DNA of 64,000 nt from Bradyrhizobium sp. (lineage in GTDB: Bacteria > Pseudomonadota > Alphaproteobacteria > Rhizobiales > Xanthobacteraceae), in contig NZ_JACRMG010000005.1 of NCBI RefSeq assembly GCF_016219575.1, forward strand, positions 124,001 through 188,000, in the 5' to 3' direction. Position 1 is the stretch's first letter, and each line of letters opens with the position of its first letter. Below, piece by piece: positions 25,516-34,248 of the stretch. The notes under the pieces are model-generated. The model did no database searches. It was not told where the DNA came from and saw only the letters and a list, made by a program, of their open reading frames with translations. Both the position numbers and the translations under genes were made by a program.

Positions 25516-25821
25516 CTATCGTGTGGCGCAGTTTCGTGAGTATGCTGCGCGCTCGTTGGGACCGAGGCCGGAGGCCGCGGCGTCATCGAGGCATTTTTCG
25601 ATGCGTTCGCCGAAGGATTTTTGCGGCGCGATCGGCGCGTAGGAACGCTTCGGCAGTTCGCCCGCCTTGGGGATGGCGGGCACCTCGATCGTCGGCGGAG
25701 GCGGAGGTGCAGGCGGCGGCGGATTGTAGGGAGAACTGCCGGGCGGGATCATCTGCGCGGGCGCGTTTCCCGCGCCCAGCGTCAGCATGACAACGCCGCA
25801 ATAGATCAAAGACCACTTCAT
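25516..25821 (-). CDS. Hypothetical Pro-rich secreted protein
   Basis: 101 residues. The signal peptide MKWSLIYCGVVMLTLGAGNAPA ends near residue 22. A Pro-rich spacer (SPYNPPPPAPPPPPTIEVPAIPK) leads to a short helical C-terminus, SFGERIEKCLDDAAASGLGPNERAAYSRNC, with two Cys. No known domain. It is upstream of the caspase-like gene by 207 bases and downstream of the chemoreceptor by 114, all on the minus strand. Confidence 0.65.
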   Translation of the reverse strand: MKWSLIYCGVVMLTLGAGNAPAQMIPPGSSPYNPPPPAPPPPPTIEVPAIPKAGELPKRSYAPIAPQKSFGERIEKCLDDAAASGLGPNERAAYSRNCATR

Positions 25822-25935
25822 GCCGTCTATGTCGTGACGACACGGCCAAGTCGCAAGCGCTTCATATTGCCGGGAACCGGCTGCGTCCGGGATCGATCGA
25901 CGGAACCTGATCCGCCGGGCGATACCGCTCGTGCG

Positions 25936-28032
25936 CTAGGCGGCCCGCACCGAATCCAGGAACTGGACGACTTCGCGCTTCAGGCGGTTGCTGTCGCCGG
26001 ACAACGACTGTGCCGCGGTCAGGATCTGTGACGACGCCGATCCGGTCTCCACCGCGCCGCGCTGGACGTCGACCACGTTGGACGAGACCTGCTGCGTTCC
26101 CATCGCCGCCTGCTGCACATTGCGGGCGATTTCCTGGGTGGCCGCGCCCTGCTCTTCCACCGCGGCCGCAATCGTCGAAGAGACCTCCGACAGCCTGTCG
26201 ATGGTGTCGCATATTTGCTTGATCGCTCCGACCGACTCCTGGGTTGCGGCCTGGATGCCGGAAACCTGCTGGCCGATCTCGCCTGTCGCTTTGGCGGTCT
26301 GCTCGGCAAGCGCCTTCACTTCCGAGGCAACCACCGCAAAACCGCGGCCGGCCTCGCCGGCACGCGCAGCCTCGATGGTCGCGTTGAGCGCCAGCAGGTT
26401 GGTCTGCCCGGCGATGGTGTTGATCAGCTCGACGACGTCGCCAATGCGGGCGGCCGCAACGGACAGTTCGCTGACGCGCTCGCTCGTCGTACGTGCCTGG
26501 CCGACGGCCTCGCCCGCCATGCGCGCCGACTCCTGAACCTGCCGGCTGATCTCGGTGATGGACGAGGACAGCTCCTCGGTCGCCGACGCAACCGACTGCA
26601 CGTTGGTCGAGGCTTCCTCGGAAGCTGCTGCAACCGTCGTGCTCAGCTGCTGGGCGCGATTGGCCGTGGCTGTCAGCGAGCCGGCCGAAGTCTCGAGCTC
26701 GCTCGAGGCGGAGAACACCGTCTCGACAATACGGCCGACCGCCTGTTCGAACTCGTTGGCAAGCCTGTTCATGTCCGCCTTTCGCTGTTGCGCGGCGATC
26801 TGGTCCTGTTTCATCTTTGCGTCGGCTTCCTCGCGCGCCTTCTCCTCGGCCCTGATCTTGAAGGTCTCGACCGCCTCCGCCATGTCGCCGATTTCGTCCT
26901 TGCGGCCGAGTCCGGGAAGGACCACGCCGAAATTCCCAGCGGCAAGCTCCTTCATGCCGCGGGTCAATCCGGACAGCGGCCCCACGATACGGCGGAACGC
27001 CACCCAGAAGCTCACGAGCGCAAGGACGATGCTGGCAAGCAGCACGGCGCCGTTGATGATCAGGCTGGTTGCGCTTTCCGACGCCTCGTTTGCGGCTTCC
27101 TGATCGGCCGCACTGCCCAGCGCTTCCGCCAGCTTGAGGATGGAATTGATGGCAGTGGTCGCACGCGCGACGAACTCGCCGGCGGAGATCTTGTAGTCTC
27201 CGCTTTCCCCGGCGGCAAAGACGCCATCGCGGACCACCCCATACTTGGTGAAATACTCGCCATCCACGCCTGCGAGCGCTTCGGCGACTTTGCCGGAAAC
27301 GCCGCTGCGCTGGCGCATCGCCGATACGGTCTCCCAGGCAAGCTCGACCTGGCCGCGGGCGCGCGCGATCACCCGGATCCTGTCCATCGTCAGCTTGGCG
27401 CGGGAAGAAATGATGCCGCCGACGAAGGCGCGCTCCCGTCCCGCATTTTCCGCCATCAGCGCCGTCAGATGCCGGTTGCTCACGAGTTGGGCCAGGCTCG
27501 CCGTCGGCGGCGTGGTCAGCGTTTCCAGAGTCAGCCGCAATCTGTTGGCGGCAACCTCGATCAGGCTGGTGATACCAGGTGCAAAACCATCCACGACTTC
27601 CGCCGGCCGTTCCGATCCGGGCTTGTCGAAGCTCGCATCGACCTTGACGCGAAATGCCTCGAATGCCCGCATGGCTGTTTCGGCCCCGGCAATCTGGGTC
27701 TCGGCACTCTTTATCGCGGGGACGGTTCGCAGCAGCTTCACCGCCTCGCGAAACGCCTCATCGGCGACGGCACGGGTCTTGACGATCTCGGCGCGACGCT
27801 CCGCGGGAACCAGATCGGGCGATTTCAGGGGGGCGTTGGTCAGCCCGCGTTCGACCGCCCATTGGCCGGCACTGCGCAACAACAGTTGGGAGATCCGGTT
27901 GACCTTGAGGAATTCGTCGGACTTCTCTCGGCGAACCCATGCTTCCCGGGCGGCAAATCCGGCAGACACCACCGCCATGATGGCCAGCGCCGAGATGATC
28001 GAAGGGAGCACAGTTCCAATTCTCAGATTCAT
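25936..28032 (-). CDS. Methyl-accepting chemotaxis protein
   Basis: 698 residues from the ATG at 28032, where the first membrane helix begins (about 8-28). The long periplasmic region to about 325 includes [13 protein letters not shown], which resembles the start of NIT-type (nitrate/nitrite sensing) input domains. A second helix at about 325-348 and a HAMP domain to about 405 lead to a signalling domain whose hairpin tip reads [41 protein letters not shown]. The ligand is uncertain. No CheA or CheW is nearby, so this is an orphan receptor that feeds a distant chemotaxis array. Confidence 0.9.
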   Translation of the reverse strand: MNLRIGTVLPSIISALAIMAVVSAGFAAREAWVRREKSDEFLKVNRISQLLLRSAGQWAVERGLTNAPLKSPDLVPAERRAEIVKTRAVADEAFREAVKLLRTVPAIKSAETQIAGAETAMRAFEAFRVKVDASFDKPGSERPAEVVDGFAPGITSLIEVAANRLRLTLETLTTPPTASLAQLVSNRHLTALMAENAGRERAFVGGIISSRAKLTMDRIRVIARARGQVELAWETVSAMRQRSGVSGKVAEALAGVDGEYFTKYGVVRDGVFAAGESGDYKISAGEFVARATTAINSILKLAEALGSAADQEAANEASESATSLIINGAVLLASIVLALVSFWVAFRRIVGPLSGLTRGMKELAAGNFGVVLPGLGRKDEIGDMAEAVETFKIRAEEKAREEADAKMKQDQIAAQQRKADMNRLANEFEQAVGRIVETVFSASSELETSAGSLTATANRAQQLSTTVAAASEEASTNVQSVASATEELSSSITEISRQVQESARMAGEAVGQARTTSERVSELSVAAARIGDVVELINTIAGQTNLLALNATIEAARAGEAGRGFAVVASEVKALAEQTAKATGEIGQQVSGIQAATQESVGAIKQICDTIDRLSEVSSTIAAAVEEQGAATQEIARNVQQAAMGTQQVSSNVVDVQRGAVETGSASSQILTAAQSLSGDSNRLKREVVQFLDSVRAA

Positions 28033-28406
28033 GTAACCAGTCCCCGGTTGCGAGGCTTCGGACGCGGAGCGGCCCGCAACCCACGGGGACAAGCGCTTCC
28101 GTCAAGCGAAATGGAGATTTCGAATGAAAAGTCCTCGCGCGCCGTTGCGCGAAGTCCGATGCAGGCACCCGACGCTGGCGAACGCACGCCGGGAGTCATC
28201 GACTCATCGGCGCAAGCCTTCTCGGGAGCGAGCACCGAGAATCTATTCGTGAAACGCTTTGCCAAGGCTTAATGCGCGCCTGCCAAAGTCCGTGTTATTG
28301 CGGACCCGGCTTCGAAAATTCGACAGCCGGCTTGTCCGGGATCAACCCGATTTGATGCCTATTGCGACTGCGGGTTGCGGTGCGCTCTTTGCTCGCCGGC
28401 GGCGCA
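28033..28406. other. Intergenic region upstream of the chemoreceptor
   Basis: 374 bases. A GGGGA about nine bases before the ATG serves as ribosome site for the chemoreceptor. I saw no clear promoter, terminator or small gene; a 78-codon open frame at 28029-28265 (minus) has no coding character. Confidence 0.5.
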
Positions 28407-29624
28407 TCAAGGCTTCCGGTAGATCACCTGTCCGGCGCGGATGGTCGCGGTGACCCTGGCGAGATTGCGCACATCCGAAATCGGGTCGCCGTCGAGGACC
28501 ACGAGATCGGCATCGAAACCCTGCTCCACCCGTCCCTTCTTCGCGGCCTTGAAATAGCCCGCGGGACCAGTGGTGAGCGAGGCCAGCACCTGCCGTTCGG
28601 TGAGCACGCGGCGCATCAACTCGTATTCGAGCGTAGTGTCGTAGATCTGGGTGAAGCCGACGTCGGTGCCGAACAGGACAGTCCCGCCATTGTCGGCAAA
28701 AGCCTTGAGCTGGCCGACGACGTTATCGACGATGCGGGCGCTGATCGCCGCAGGCACCGGGAGCTTGGCAAATAGCGACAAGGTCGGCGTGAGCGCGACG
28801 TTCTGCTGCTTGAAATGGGCGAGCTGTTCCGCCGTGTAACCGGGCTGACGGGTGACCGTGTGCGCCATCACGTCGACCCCGGCCGCGATCACGGCGTCAA
28901 TGCCGGCCGTATTCTGCGGATGGGCGAACACCGGCTTTCCCTTGGCATGCGCGACATCGACGGCAGCCTTGGCGATGGCTGCGTCCATGTTGACGACCGG
29001 CTTGTCCTCACCCTTGTAGGAACCGGTGAACAGCTTGACGCCGTCGAGCTCCATCTGCCCGTAGGTGCGCGCCAGCTGCGCTGCCCGCTCGGGCGTGGCG
29101 GCCTCCGGGAGCTGGATTTCGGGCGGCAGATAGGCGGGATGACCGTCCTTGGGGAAGATGCTGCCGGCGAAGAAAATGGCGGGGCCGGGCACTTCGCCTG
29201 CGTTGATGCGCTGGCGCAACGGCAGCAGATCGGCCGGGTTGGAACCGAGATCCCACACGGCGGTGAAACCCCATCGCGTCAGCATCGCCTGCATATGCGC
29301 AGTGAGCGGTCCGGCCGGTGCGTTGGCGGCGTTCTTCCACGGCGCTTCCGTGAAATGGACGTGGCTGTTCCAGAAGCCGGCGACGATGGTCTTTCCCGTG
29401 CAATCGATCACGAGCGCATCCGCCGGAATCTGGACTTCTCCGGAGCGGCCGATTGCCGCGATGGCGCCCGACGATGTCACGATCACCGCATCGGAGATTG
29501 GCGCTGCCTCGGGCGAGGCGTAGACGCTGCCGCCTTTCAGCACCAGCACCTGGGCGTGCGCGGCAGCGCCCGGCAAAGCGGCAAGACAACAGAGAAGCGC
29601 GGCGCGGAGCCAATTCCGGGGCAT
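28407..29624 (-). CDS. Exported amidohydrolase family protein
   Basis: 405 residues from the ATG at 29624. The signal peptide MPRNWLRAALLCCLAALPGAAAHA ends near residue 24. The metal-dependent hydrolase barrel is complete: the metal pair HVH (H88, H90) in GFWNSHVHFTEAPW, a Lys in DGVKLFTG, His in PVFAHPQNTAG and VMAHTVTRQPG, and Asp in LFGTDVGFTQIYD. It resembles imidazolonepropionase- or prolidase-like secreted amidohydrolases. The substrate is unknown. It is 104 bases downstream of the rluC-type gene stop, on the same strand. Confidence 0.85.
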   Translation of the reverse strand: MPRNWLRAALLCCLAALPGAAAHAQVLVLKGGSVYASPEAAPISDAVIVTSSGAIAAIGRSGEVQIPADALVIDCTGKTIVAGFWNSHVHFTEAPWKNAANAPAGPLTAHMQAMLTRWGFTAVWDLGSNPADLLPLRQRINAGEVPGPAIFFAGSIFPKDGHPAYLPPEIQLPEAATPERAAQLARTYGQMELDGVKLFTGSYKGEDKPVVNMDAAIAKAAVDVAHAKGKPVFAHPQNTAGIDAVIAAGVDVMAHTVTRQPGYTAEQLAHFKQQNVALTPTLSLFAKLPVPAAISARIVDNVVGQLKAFADNGGTVLFGTDVGFTQIYDTTLEYELMRRVLTERQVLASLTTGPAGYFKAAKKGRVEQGFDADLVVLDGDPISDVRNLARVTATIRAGQVIYRKP

Positions 29625-29728
29625 GAGCAAGACCTTTTCGAACGACTGCGGCACGGAAGCTAAAGGAATTGCACGACGCTGCCTTGACCGATATTGCTGC
29701 ACTCAAGGCGTGGCGAACGCCGTTCCCG

Positions 29729-30925
29729 TCACTCCTCCGGCGCGTTCTCGATCGGATCGAATCGCTTGGCATCGAAGCCCAGCAGATTCCAGGACTGCTG
29801 CATGTGCGGCGGCAGCGGCGCGGTGGCGTCGATCACGCCGCCGCGGGGATGCGGGATCACGATACGCCGCGCCAGCAGGTGCAGCCGGTTCTGCAGGCCG
29901 CCCGGCAGATCCCATTGCTGCTTGTTGAAATATTTGGGGTCGCCGACGATGGCGTGATCGATATGCGCCATATGCGCGCGCAGTTGATGCGTGCGTCCGG
30001 TGACCGGCTTCAGCGAGACCCACGCCAGCTTCTGCGCGGCGGTCTCGACAACGGCGTAGTAGGTGACCGCATGGCTCGCCCCCTCGTCGCCATGCTCGGC
30101 GATGCGCATGATGGTGTCGTCCTCGCTCTCTTCCTTCGCGAGATAAGTCGAGATGCGGCCCTGCTTCGGCTTGGGCACGCCGGCGACCAGCGCCCAGTAG
30201 ATCTTGCGCGCCGAGCGCTGGCGGAACGCACCCGTCAGATGCGTGGCGGCAAAGCGCGTCTTGGCCACCAGCAGGCAGCCCGAGGTCTCCTTGTCGATGC
30301 GGTGCACCAGCCTGGGCTTCTGCCCCTTGGCGTCGCGCATCACCTCCAGCATGTCATCGACGTTTCGCGTGATGCCGGAGCCACCCTGCACGGCGAGACC
30401 CACCGGCTTGTTCAGCACGAGGACGTCGTCGTCCTCGAACAGCGTCATCTCTTTCAGCGCGGTCAGCGTCTTCTGCGCGGCCTCCGAAAGTGCACCAGCC
30501 ACCTTCGGCGCATCGAGCCGCAGCGGCGGGATGCGCACGCTTTGTCCCTCCTCGAGCCTGTCCTTGCTGTCGGCGCGCTTGCCGTTGACGCGAAGCTCGC
30601 CTTTACGGACGATGCGCTGGATGTGAGAGAACGAAAGGCCCGGGAAGCGTGCTTCGAGGAAGCGGTCGACGCGCATGTTGTTCTCGTCTGATGTCACCAC
30701 CACGGTCTGCACTTTTGTGGGGAGCTGCGGCTCGGGCTTTGCCTCGGCCCGAGCAGGCGCGGGCTTCTCGCGCCGCGGTTCGGCAAGGCGCGGCGGCTGG
30801 CTTCCGCCCGGCCGGTGGCCCGGCACGCGGTCGCCCTTCGGCGCGGCGCGATGCGGCCGTGCGTCGCTCGAACGCTCGGTGCGAGCACGCTGCTTCGGTT
30901 GTGATCTCTTGATACGGCGGCTCAT
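29729..30925 (-). CDS. RluC/RluD family 23S rRNA pseudouridine synthase
   Basis: 398 residues from the ATG at 30925. The first 70 residues are a basic, disordered extension (SRRIKRSQPKQRARTERSS...). An S4 RNA-binding domain follows at about 80-135 (MRVDRFLEARFPGLSFSHIQRIVRKGELRVNG), then the RluA-type catalytic domain with HRIDKETSGCLLVAKT; D211 is the catalytic Asp. GRTHQLRAHMAHIDHAIVGDPKY is the family's second signature. It converts specific uridines of 23S rRNA to pseudouridine; site specificity is inferred only. Its neighbours are not functionally linked. Confidence 0.9.
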   Translation of the reverse strand: MSRRIKRSQPKQRARTERSSDARPHRAAPKGDRVPGHRPGGSQPPRLAEPRREKPAPARAEAKPEPQLPTKVQTVVVTSDENNMRVDRFLEARFPGLSFSHIQRIVRKGELRVNGKRADSKDRLEEGQSVRIPPLRLDAPKVAGALSEAAQKTLTALKEMTLFEDDDVLVLNKPVGLAVQGGSGITRNVDDMLEVMRDAKGQKPRLVHRIDKETSGCLLVAKTRFAATHLTGAFRQRSARKIYWALVAGVPKPKQGRISTYLAKEESEDDTIMRIAEHGDEGASHAVTYYAVVETAAQKLAWVSLKPVTGRTHQLRAHMAHIDHAIVGDPKYFNKQQWDLPGGLQNRLHLLARRIVIPHPRGGVIDATAPLPPHMQQSWNLLGFDAKRFDPIENAPEE

Positions 30926-30992
30926 TGCAATCCCGGGCCTTCTGGGTGATTGGGCATAGTGTGTGAGCGATCGGCCCACAATCGTGCTTGAG

Positions 30993-31283
30993 TTAAGTCA
31001 GTTCCACCCGCAGCGTGCGACCGACGGCATTTGCAGCGCGGCGCAACGTTTCGAGCGTGACCGAAGGCGTGGACGGGTCGAGCAGACGATCGAGCTGACG
31101 CCGGCTGGTCTTCATGCGCTCCGCCATCGCGCTCTTGGTGAGGCCCTGCGCCTTCATCGCATCTACCAGTTGCTCGGCAATGATCTCCTTGATGGCGCGC
31201 TCCTCGCACGTTCCAAGCATGCCTTGTTCGGCGAGGAATTCATCGAACGTTTCCTTGCTGACCCGCGCCTTTTTCCTGACCAT
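30993..31283 (-). CDS. higA: HTH antitoxin of a HigBA-type module
   Basis: 96 residues from the ATG at 31283, preceded by GAGAGGTGA. The A of this ATG is the last base of the toxin's restored TGA (TGATG). The C-terminal HTH (about 40-90) reads LVDAMKAQGLTKSAMAERMKTSRRQLDRLLDPSTPSVTLETLRRAANAVGRTLRVEL, the XRE type of toxin-antitoxin systems. It should neutralise the toxin and repress the operon. It is intact even though the toxin is not. Confidence 0.82.
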   Translation of the reverse strand: MVRKKARVSKETFDEFLAEQGMLGTCEERAIKEIIAEQLVDAMKAQGLTKSAMAERMKTSRRQLDRLLDPSTPSVTLETLRRAANAVGRTLRVELT

Positions 31284-31629
31284 CACGTCACCTCTCGTTT
31301 TCGCTTCAGCGCGAGTTCTATATCCTGCCTCGGCGTTTTCTGCGTCTTCTTGATGAAGGCGTGCAACAGAATCATCTCGCCGTTGCCCATGCAGAAGATA
31401 ACTCGCGCAATCCGGTTGCTGTCGAGATCGCTTTGGACCTCCCACAATCCGTGACCGAGCGGAGCGCAGTACGGGCGACCGATCGGCCAGCCGAATTCGA
31501 CCTTCTGAACATCTTGCCAACCGTGCGCCGGTCCTCAGGAGGTAGCTCCAATATCCATTCGCGGACCGGATTGCGGCCTGTCTGGCTGACATAGAACCGC
31601 GCAGGGAGCTTTTTCGTACGATCAATCAT
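31283..31629 (-). pseudogene. higB: HigB (Gp49-like) toxin with one-base deletion
   Basis: From the ATG at 31629 the frame reads MIDRTKKLPARFYVSQTGRN and PVREWILELPPEDRRTVGK, then loses the family pattern and stops at 31372. Moving one frame near 31512 restores VQKVEFGWPIGRPYCAPLGHG, LWEVQSDLDSNRIARVIFCM and GEMILLHAFIKKTQKTPRQD, ending at a TGA that overlaps the antitoxin ATG. A missing G (AAGGATG to AAGATG) explains it. Restored length is 115 residues, normal for HigB-type mRNA interferases that cut ribosome-bound mRNA. It is either an inactivated toxin or a sequencing error. Confidence 0.8.
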
Positions 31630-31747
31630 CTGATCCGTCGATTATGTGCCATTTTTGGCACATATTTGCAAGGCCTCCGACCAGTACCAATCGCAGGCCG
31701 GATCGGCCATGCTGTGGCAAAGCACACAAGAAGCGGAGGATGCCGGA

Positions 31748-32689
31748 ATGGTCGGGTTGAAGAATTGGCTTGCCATCACAGCCATCCTCCTCACCGGCAC
31801 CGCATCGGCCCAGCAGGGCCCGATGCCGGAAGACCTTGCCTGGAAGCTGCTTGAACTCGGCCGCGTCATCGATCCCCCGAAGACGGCTGCGCTGTACGCG
31901 CCGATGCAGGAGAAGGAGCCATATGCCGGCGTCAAGGTTGAGCGCGACGTCAAATACGGTCCGGCCGAGCGGCATCTCCTCGACGTCTTCGTGCCCGACA
32001 CAAGCGCCGCTGCACGGCCCGTGCTGATCTTCGTCCACGGCGGCGCATTCGTCGGCGGCAACAAGCGCAATCCCGGCAGCCCGTTCTACGACAACATCAT
32101 GCTGTGGGCGGCGAAGAACGGCTTCGTCGGCGTCAACACCACCTATCGCCTCGCACCTGCCTCGCCCTGGCCGGCCGGCGCCGAAGACCTCGCCTCCGTG
32201 GTCAAATGGGTGAGCGAGAAGATCGCCGAGCGCGGCGGCGATCCCGCGCGCATCTACCTGATGGGGCAATCGGCCGGCGCCGTCCACGTCGCGGGCTACG
32301 TCTCGCATCCGGAACTGCACAAGGTGAAAGGCGGCGGACTCGCCGGCGCCATCATGGTATCCGGCATCTACGACCTCACCGGCTCGCCGCTCGGCGATCC
32401 CGAGATCGCCTATTTCGGCTCCGACCCGTCGCGCCATGCCGAGCGTTCCTCGCTGAAGGGGCTGGTCGAGAGCAAGACACCGCTCATGATCACGGCAGCC
32501 GAACTCGATCCGCCGCGCTTCATCGAGCAGTACGAAATGATGAAGCAGGCGACCTGCAAGGGCGCCAATGGCTGCGCGAAAAGCTTCATGCTGCCGCAGC
32601 ACAGCCACATGTCGGAAGTCTATGCCATCAACACCGCCGATACGCGGCTGACGGACCAGATCCTGGAGTTCGTGAAGACGGGGAAATAG
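31748..32689 (+). CDS. Exported alpha/beta hydrolase (HSL/BD-FAE type)
   Basis: 313 residues from the ATG at 31748 after GGAGG; the signal peptide MVGLKNWLAITAILLTGTASA ends near residue 21. The hormone-sensitive-lipase-like fold shows the oxyanion HGGAF (97-101), the nucleophile elbow GQSAG (Ser175), the acid in AAELDPPRF (Asp near 281) and the His in LPQHSHMSEV. Members hydrolyse short-chain esters or N-formylkynurenine-like substrates. The exported location argues for an esterase of external substrates. Confidence 0.85.
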   Translation: MVGLKNWLAITAILLTGTASAQQGPMPEDLAWKLLELGRVIDPPKTAALYAPMQEKEPYAGVKVERDVKYGPAERHLLDVFVPDTSAAARPVLIFVHGGAFVGGNKRNPGSPFYDNIMLWAAKNGFVGVNTTYRLAPASPWPAGAEDLASVVKWVSEKIAERGGDPARIYLMGQSAGAVHVAGYVSHPELHKVKGGGLAGAIMVSGIYDLTGSPLGDPEIAYFGSDPSRHAERSSLKGLVESKTPLMITAAELDPPRFIEQYEMMKQATCKGANGCAKSFMLPQHSHMSEVYAINTADTRLTDQILEFVKTGK

Positions 32690-32716
32690 CGCAAGACCGC
32701 CGCCGAGAGGATACTC

Positions 32717-32917
32717 ATGAAGGTCGAAGAAATCGCCGAAGCCGTTGCCAAGCTGCCGCCGGAAGAGTTCGCACGCTTCCGCCGCTGGTTTACCGCGTTC
32801 GAGTCGGGCCGTACCAACCACGCCGACGAACTCGACTCCACCGCGACCAAGCTCGGCCGCTTCGCCGGCCGCGCTTTCGCCGAGTTGAGAAAGCGCGCGA
32901 AGGACGGCCAGTCCTAG
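32717..32917 (+). CDS. Small hypothetical protein, antitoxin-like
   Basis: 66 residues, 27 bases after the hydrolase gene. It reads MKVEEIAEAVAKLPPEEFARFRRWFTAFESGR, a short helical pattern like the addiction-module 'LPPEEFARFRRWF' family, with a basic C-terminus (GRAFAELRKRAKDGQS). No toxin partner follows: the next gene, rarA, is convergent and their stops overlap by four bases (CTAG). It is probably an orphan of a toxin-antitoxin family. Confidence 0.65.
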   Translation: MKVEEIAEAVAKLPPEEFARFRRWFTAFESGRTNHADELDSTATKLGRFAGRAFAELRKRAKDGQS

Positions 32918-34248
32918 TCCCCGCCCCGCTCGCGGCGCAGCTTGGCCCAATAGTCCAGCCGCTTCCTGATCTCGCGCTCGAAGCCGCGCTCGGGCGGATC
33001 GTAAAAGGTCCGCCGTCCCAGCGCTTCCGGAAAGTAGTCCTGGCCCGAGAACGCGTCGGGCGCGTCGTGGTCGTATTCGTAGTTGGCGCCGTAGCCTTCG
33101 GACTTCATCAGCTTCGTGGGCGAATTGAGGATGTGCTTCGGCGGCAGCAGCGAGCCGGCCTCCTTCGCCGTGCGCATCGCGGCACCGAAGGCGGCATACA
33201 TCGCATTCGACTTGGGGGCGGTGGCGCAATAGACCACGGCCTGCGCGATCGCGAGTTCGCCTTCGGGAGACCCAAGGAAGTCGAAGGCGTCCTTGGCGGC
33301 GTTGGCAATCACCAGCGCCTGCGGGTCGGCTAGCCCGATGTCCTCCACCGCCATGCGCACCACGCGTCGCGCCAGGAACAGCGGGTCCTCGCCGGCGTCG
33401 AGCATGCGGGCGAGATAATACAGCGCAGCATCGGGATCGGAGCCGCGCACCGATTTGTGCAGGGCCGAAATCAGGTTGTAGTGGCCGTCGGCGGACTTGT
33501 CGTAGATCGGGGCGCGGCGCTGCAAAATGTCCTGCAACTGCGCGGCGTTGAAGATTTCGTCCTTGCGCGCGGAGCGCCAGACCTCCTCGGCGAGCGTCAG
33601 CGCGGCGCGGCCGTCGCCATCGGCCATGCGGGCAAGTGCGGCGCGCGCCTCGGCATCGAGCGGCAGCTTCCTGCCCTCGATTGCCTCCGCATGCGCAAAG
33701 AGTTTCTCGATCGCAGCCGGATCGAGCGAGTGGAACACCAGCACGCGGGCGCGCGAGAGCAACGCCGCATTGAGCTCGAAGGAGGGATTTTCCGTGGTGG
33801 CGCCCACCAGCACCACCGTGCCATCCTCCATCACGGGCAGAAAAGAGTCCTGTTGCGCGCGGTTGAAGCGGTGCACCTCGTCGACGAACAGCAGCGTGCC
33901 TTTGCCGGTCTCGCGGCGGGCGCGCGCGGCGTCGAACACTTTCTTGAGGTCCGCGACACCGGAAAATACCGCGGAGATCTGCTCGAAATGCAACTCGGTG
34001 GCGTCAGCCAGCAGCCGCGCCACCGTGGTCTTGCCGGTGCCGGGCGGCCCCCAAAACACCAGCGAGCCGAGCGTGCGCGTCTCCAGCATCCGCGTCAGCG
34101 CGCCGTCGGGCCCAAGAATGTGATCCTGGCCGACGACCTCGGAAAGTTTCTTCGGCCGCAGGCGGTCGGGCAGCGGATGCGGCGCATCCTGCTCCATCCC
34201 TGCCGCGGCAAAGAGGCTCGGCGACGCCTGGGGTCGTTTCGGGCTCAT
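32914..34248 (-). CDS. rarA: Replication-associated recombination protein A (RarA/MgsA)
   Basis: 444 residues from the ATG at 34248, which overlaps the stop of the DegP-type gene (ATGA), so the two are translationally coupled. AAA+ ATPase: Walker A GPPGTGKT (67-74), Walker B LLFVDEVHRFNR (about 119-130), sensor VLVGATTENPSFELN. The C-terminal MgsA tetramerisation domain has DPDAALYYLARMLDAGEDPLFLARRVVRMAVEDIGLADPQAL and LPPKHILNSPTKLMKSEGYGANYEYDHD. RarA acts on stalled forks and SSB-bound DNA. The stop overlaps that of the convergent small gene by four bases. Confidence 0.95.
   Translation of the reverse strand: MSPKRPQASPSLFAAAGMEQDAPHPLPDRLRPKKLSEVVGQDHILGPDGALTRMLETRTLGSLVFWGPPGTGKTTVARLLADATELHFEQISAVFSGVADLKKVFDAARARRETGKGTLLFVDEVHRFNRAQQDSFLPVMEDGTVVLVGATTENPSFELNAALLSRARVLVFHSLDPAAIEKLFAHAEAIEGRKLPLDAEARAALARMADGDGRAALTLAEEVWRSARKDEIFNAAQLQDILQRRAPIYDKSADGHYNLISALHKSVRGSDPDAALYYLARMLDAGEDPLFLARRVVRMAVEDIGLADPQALVIANAAKDAFDFLGSPEGELAIAQAVVYCATAPKSNAMYAAFGAAMRTAKEAGSLLPPKHILNSPTKLMKSEGYGANYEYDHDAPDAFSGQDYFPEALGRRTFYDPPERGFEREIRKRLDYWAKLRRERGGD

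Noticed and set aside
28029..28265. 78-codon minus-strand frame upstream of the chemoreceptor
   Set aside because: Low-complexity composition and overlap with the chemoreceptor start; no support for translation.
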